From DASSUW01 sp036257565 (lineage in GTDB: Bacteria > Actinomycetota > Thermoleophilia > Solirubrobacterales > Solirubrobacteraceae), in the NCBI GenBank assembly GCA_036257565.1, contig DATAFH010000086.1, positions 1 through 23,438 on the forward strand: 23,438 nucleotides of DNA. Reading direction: 5' to 3'. Below the pieces are notes generated by a model. That model had not been told where the DNA came from. It did no database searches and saw only the letters and a list, made by a program, of their open reading frames with translations. The translations under genes were made by a program, and so were the position numbers. The stretch's first letter is position 1. Every line of letters begins with the position of its first letter. This document shows positions 21,963 to 23,438 of the stretch, one piece after another.

Positions 21963-21975
21963 GGTGTACTTGCAA
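21948..21975 (-). promoter_or_regulatory. Promoter of the coiled-coil/small protein operon
   Basis: On the minus strand TTGCAA (21975-21970) and TATTCA (21953-21948) are 16 bases apart. This gives a leader of about 80 bases with a good ribosome binding site. Both hexamers are embedded in the two operator-like repeats, consistent with repression. Confidence 0.4.
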
Positions 21976-21986
21976 TACCGAAGTGC
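21966..21986. promoter_or_regulatory. Operator-like inverted repeat, copy 2 of 2
   Basis: GTACTT-N9-AAGTGC, with one mismatch in the arms, around GCAATACCG. The start-to-start distance to copy 1 is 24 bp (about two helical turns). It covers the -35 candidate of the minus-strand operon and lies 15 bp before the HxlR TTG start. Confidence 0.6.
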
Positions 21987-22001
21987 GCGAACCCGCAAAC
22001 A

Positions 22002-22346
22002 TTGACGCCCGCCGACCCCCGTTCGACGCCGCCCTCGCTGCTGGCCCTGCTCGATCTGCTCGGGCGTCGCTGGGCACTGCGGATTCTCTGGGAGCTCCGG
22101 GTGGAGGCGGCGAGCTTCCAGGTGCTACACCGCCGTTGCGACTCGATGTCCACGAGCGTCCTCTCGCAACGGCTCGCCGAGCTCAGGGACGCTCAGCTGG
22201 TCGAGAAGGACCAGGCCGGGCGCTACACGCTGACCGAGGCCGGCTCACTTCTGCTCGACCGGCTCGACGGAATCGACGAGTGGACGCAGGAGTGGGCACG
22301 CACGATCCGTAGCGCAGCGGCCGAGCGGCCTCGCAGAATCAATTGA
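22002..22346 (+). CDS. HxlR-family winged-helix transcriptional regulator
   Basis: 114 residues from TTG 22002, the normal single-domain HxlR length. 'LLALLDLLGRRWALRILWEL' (about 13-32), 'ASFQVLHRRCDSMSTSVLSQ' (about 36-55, recognition helix region) and 'RLAELRDAQLVEKDQAGRYT' (56-75, helix and wing) give the fold. The canonical N-terminal cysteine is absent; the only Cys is in the helix-turn-helix part (about residue 45). The start lacks a clear ribosome binding site. It is divergent from the coiled-coil operon across two tandem repeats, so autoregulation plus control of that operon is the obvious reading. The effector is unknown. Confidence 0.85.
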   Translation: MTPADPRSTPPSLLALLDLLGRRWALRILWELRVEAASFQVLHRRCDSMSTSVLSQRLAELRDAQLVEKDQAGRYTLTEAGSLLLDRLDGIDEWTQEWARTIRSAAAERPRRIN

Positions 22347-22373
22347 CTGCTGGCTCCGACCGTCGGGTAGCCC
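22343..22373 (+). promoter_or_regulatory. Promoter of the small membrane/coiled-coil gene
   Basis: TTGACT (22343-22348, overlapping the HxlR stop codon) and TAGCCC (22368-22373) are 19 bases apart; a register shift to GGTAGC gives 17. The -10 ends 6 bases before ATG 22380, again suggesting a leaderless message. Confidence 0.35.
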
Positions 22374-22379
22374 CGCGAC

Positions 22380-22619
22380 ATGGGACGAAATCCGAATCCG
22401 TGGGAGCACGTGCCGGCGTTGGTCGGCATGGCCGCTATGGCAGGCGCGGGCGTAGGCGCGGGGAGCGCGCTGATGTTCGCGGAGCGCCGCGCCGGCGCCC
22501 AGGACCGCGAGCTCGAATCGCTTGCCCACCGGGTCACCTCGCTGGAGGCCCTAAGCGAGCGTGTGACGCGGTTAGAGAGAGAATCCCGGAGCTCTGCGCG
22601 GCGCTCCAACGCAGCCTGA
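22380..22619 (+). CDS. Small membrane-anchored coiled-coil protein, unknown function
   Basis: 79 residues. An N-terminal helix 'ALVGMAAMAGAGVGAGSALM' (about 13-32) is followed by a charged heptad-like stretch 'ELESLAHRVTSLEALSERVT' and 'RLERESRSS' (about 43-71) typical of a short coiled coil. I recognise no family. It resembles actinobacterial 'Gly-rich TM plus coiled coil' proteins and follows the HxlR gene on the same strand with its own promoter-like element. Confidence 0.6.
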   Translation: MGRNPNPWEHVPALVGMAAMAGAGVGAGSALMFAERRAGAQDRELESLAHRVTSLEALSERVTRLERESRSSARRSNAA

Positions 22620-22872
22620 CCCACGCCCACTCTGATTGATGCGGTAGTGGCTACGCACAGTTCTCCTATTCGAGCTGTCACGACAAGCTGACGAGCATCA
22701 TGCTCAGGGATCTGACGTCGTCTGCCTGCGTGAGCGCTCGAACAGCTTGACCGGTTTCCGGGACGTCAGCGGCAGAACCGGCCTCCGTATGGACGGTGTG
22801 CGGCGACGGTACATCGGGCCTCGGGGGAAGGCGCTCCAGGCCTTCCGAAATGTTCCACCGGGAGGTGATGGC
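22620..22872. other. Intergenic region upstream of the secreted repeat protein
   Basis: No gene is seen. It contains a 13-bp inverted repeat, GAGCAT-C-ATGCTC (22693-22705), and distant CCGGTT/AACCGG arms (22751-22756 and 22776-22781). TTGACC at 22747-22752 could be a -35, but no -10 is convincing at 16-18 bases. The strong ribosome binding site GGAGG at 22861-22865 belongs to the next gene, so this gene, unlike many here, has a leader. Confidence 0.45.
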
Positions 22873-23438
22873 ATGCATTGGCGTGCTCTCTTCGCGCTCG
22901 TTCTCGTGCTAGCGGGCTCCGCGCTGATAACGACTACTGCGGCGGCCAAGTCCGGTGATCGCGATCCGGTGGTCGACCTGGTCGTTCGCGATTGCTCGAA
23001 GGACAACGACCTCGATGTCGACTACCCGCTTTGGGTCCTGCGCCGGGCGCTCGGCGAGATTCCAAAGCAGGTCCGTCGCCATACCCGCTGCGAGCGGGTG
23101 ATCGAGCGTGCGATCGACCGGGCGAAGCGCCGGCTTGACCGGGAAGTGTCCCGGATCTGGGCTGACTGCGGCCGCGACGAGGACCTCGATCGCGTCTACA
23201 GCGTCCCTGCGCTGCGCCGGGCGTTGCGTCTCCTCCCGGACGACCTTCGGATGTACAGCGACTGCCAGGACGTCATCGAGGACGCGCTCGAACGGGCCCA
23301 GCGCCGGCTCCGACGCGAGGTCGAGAAGATCATCCGTGACTGCAAGCGCGATCACCGCCTCGACCGTGACTACAGCCTCGAGGCCCTGTTCCGCGCGCTG
23401 CGTCGCGTGGGCGATGACAAGCACTGCGTACGCGCCAT
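22873..23438 (+). CDS. Secreted protein of 58-residue repeats with paired cysteines, cut by window edge
   Basis: ATG 22873 follows GGAGG with 7-base spacing; the frame is open for 188 codons to the window end. Residues 1-25 are a signal peptide (MHWR, hydrophobic core 'ALFALVLVLAGSALI', TTTAAA cleavage region). Then a repeat begins: 'DC-x2-D-x2-LD-x2-Y-x4-L-x-RAL-x3-P', a 'C-x-x-VI-x-x-A' segment, and 'RA-x-RRL-x-REV'. Cysteines are at 41/73, 99/131 and 157/185: first Cys to first Cys is exactly 58 residues twice, and the pair within a unit is 32, 32 and 28 apart. The regularity suggests each unit is a small helical module closed by one disulfide. I recall similar modules in Thermoleophilia proteins but know no function. 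It is exported and likely extracellular or cell-wall located. Confidence 0.8.
   Translation, partial: MHWRALFALVLVLAGSALITTTAAAKSGDRDPVVDLVVRDCSKDNDLDVDYPLWVLRRALGEIPKQVRRHTRCERVIERAIDRAKRRLDREVSRIWADCGRDEDLDRVYSVPALRRALRLLPDDLRMYSDCQDVIEDALERAQRRLRREVEKIIRDCKRDHRLDRDYSLEALFRALRRVGDDKHCVRA

Noticed and set aside
18801..22000. Duplicate of the tRNA-Gly 3' end as an att site of an integrated island
   Set aside because: I found only short TTCGA matches, no repeat of 15 bases or more within the window.
22678..22878. Minus-strand 66-codon frame upstream of the secreted repeat protein
   Set aside because: No ribosome site or motif; it overlaps the leader and start of a well-supported gene.
1..23438. 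CRISPR arrays, toxin-antitoxin, retron or phage-defence modules
   Set aside because: No regular spaced direct repeats, no Cas, reverse transcriptase, or paired small toxin/antitoxin genes were recognised on either strand.

Overview
The window is very GC-rich, with start codons ATG, GTG and TTG, GTGA/ATGA gene overlaps and many starts that look leaderless. This points to a high-GC actinobacterium. A Thermoleophilia/Solirubrobacterales-type soil organism is my best guess, based on the gene repertoire and the Cys-paired repeat protein at the right edge; it is not proven.

Layout. (1) 1-1329: a divergent pair, a covalent-FAD oxidoreductase (minus, cut by the left edge) and an HxlR-type regulator (plus), around a perfect 8+4+8 palindrome. 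(2) 1330-1967: no intact gene; it holds the collapsed remains of a zinc-type alcohol dehydrogenase. (3) 1968-4133: an MMPL/RND-type exporter (minus) with a palindrome-overlapped promoter about 150 bp upstream. (4) 4514-6516: an ATP-dependent DNA ligase whose last ~30 residues look like the end of a VOC/glyoxalase protein, a 26-codon mini-ORF, and a thioredoxin-like protein with a CxxW active site. (5) 6564-6832: the overlapping 3' tails of two lost convergent genes, an SDR and an MFS transporter. (6) 6844-8696: a methyltransferase, a small membrane protein and an NAD-dependent epimerase. (7) 8693-10633: an FtsH protease with an altered pore loop (minus).

(8) 10654-17946: the main metabolic block. 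A dicarboxylate carrier of the MatC type and a fused FAD/Fe-S D-2-hydroxyacid dehydrogenase (minus) face a class V (serine/alanine-glyoxylate type) aminotransferase, a type III CoA-transferase and an enoyl-CoA hydratase (plus, joined by GTGA overlaps). Together they look like uptake and oxidation of a small hydroxy- or dicarboxylic acid, transamination of a 2-oxo acid, and CoA activation with hydration. The substrate cannot be read from the sequence. (9) 17936-18818: a second methyltransferase and tRNA-Gly(GCC).

(10) 18819-20540: a gene graveyard downstream of the tRNA, holding two IS256-family transposase tails, a dihydrofolate-reductase-like remnant, a cupin-like start and a gas-vesicle GvpA-like fragment. 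(11) 20517-22346: a minus-strand operon of a coiled-coil/Rho-N protein and two tiny proteins, divergent from a second HxlR regulator across two tandem near-identical operator-like sites. (12) 22380-23438: a small membrane/coiled-coil protein and the start of a secreted protein built of regular 58-residue repeats, each with two cysteines.

A common thread is a TANNNT -10 box 5-10 nt before the start codon at about nine genes that lack a usable Shine-Dalgarno. A second thread is the number of decayed genes (at least seven remnants), which marks three zones of past deletion or insertion.
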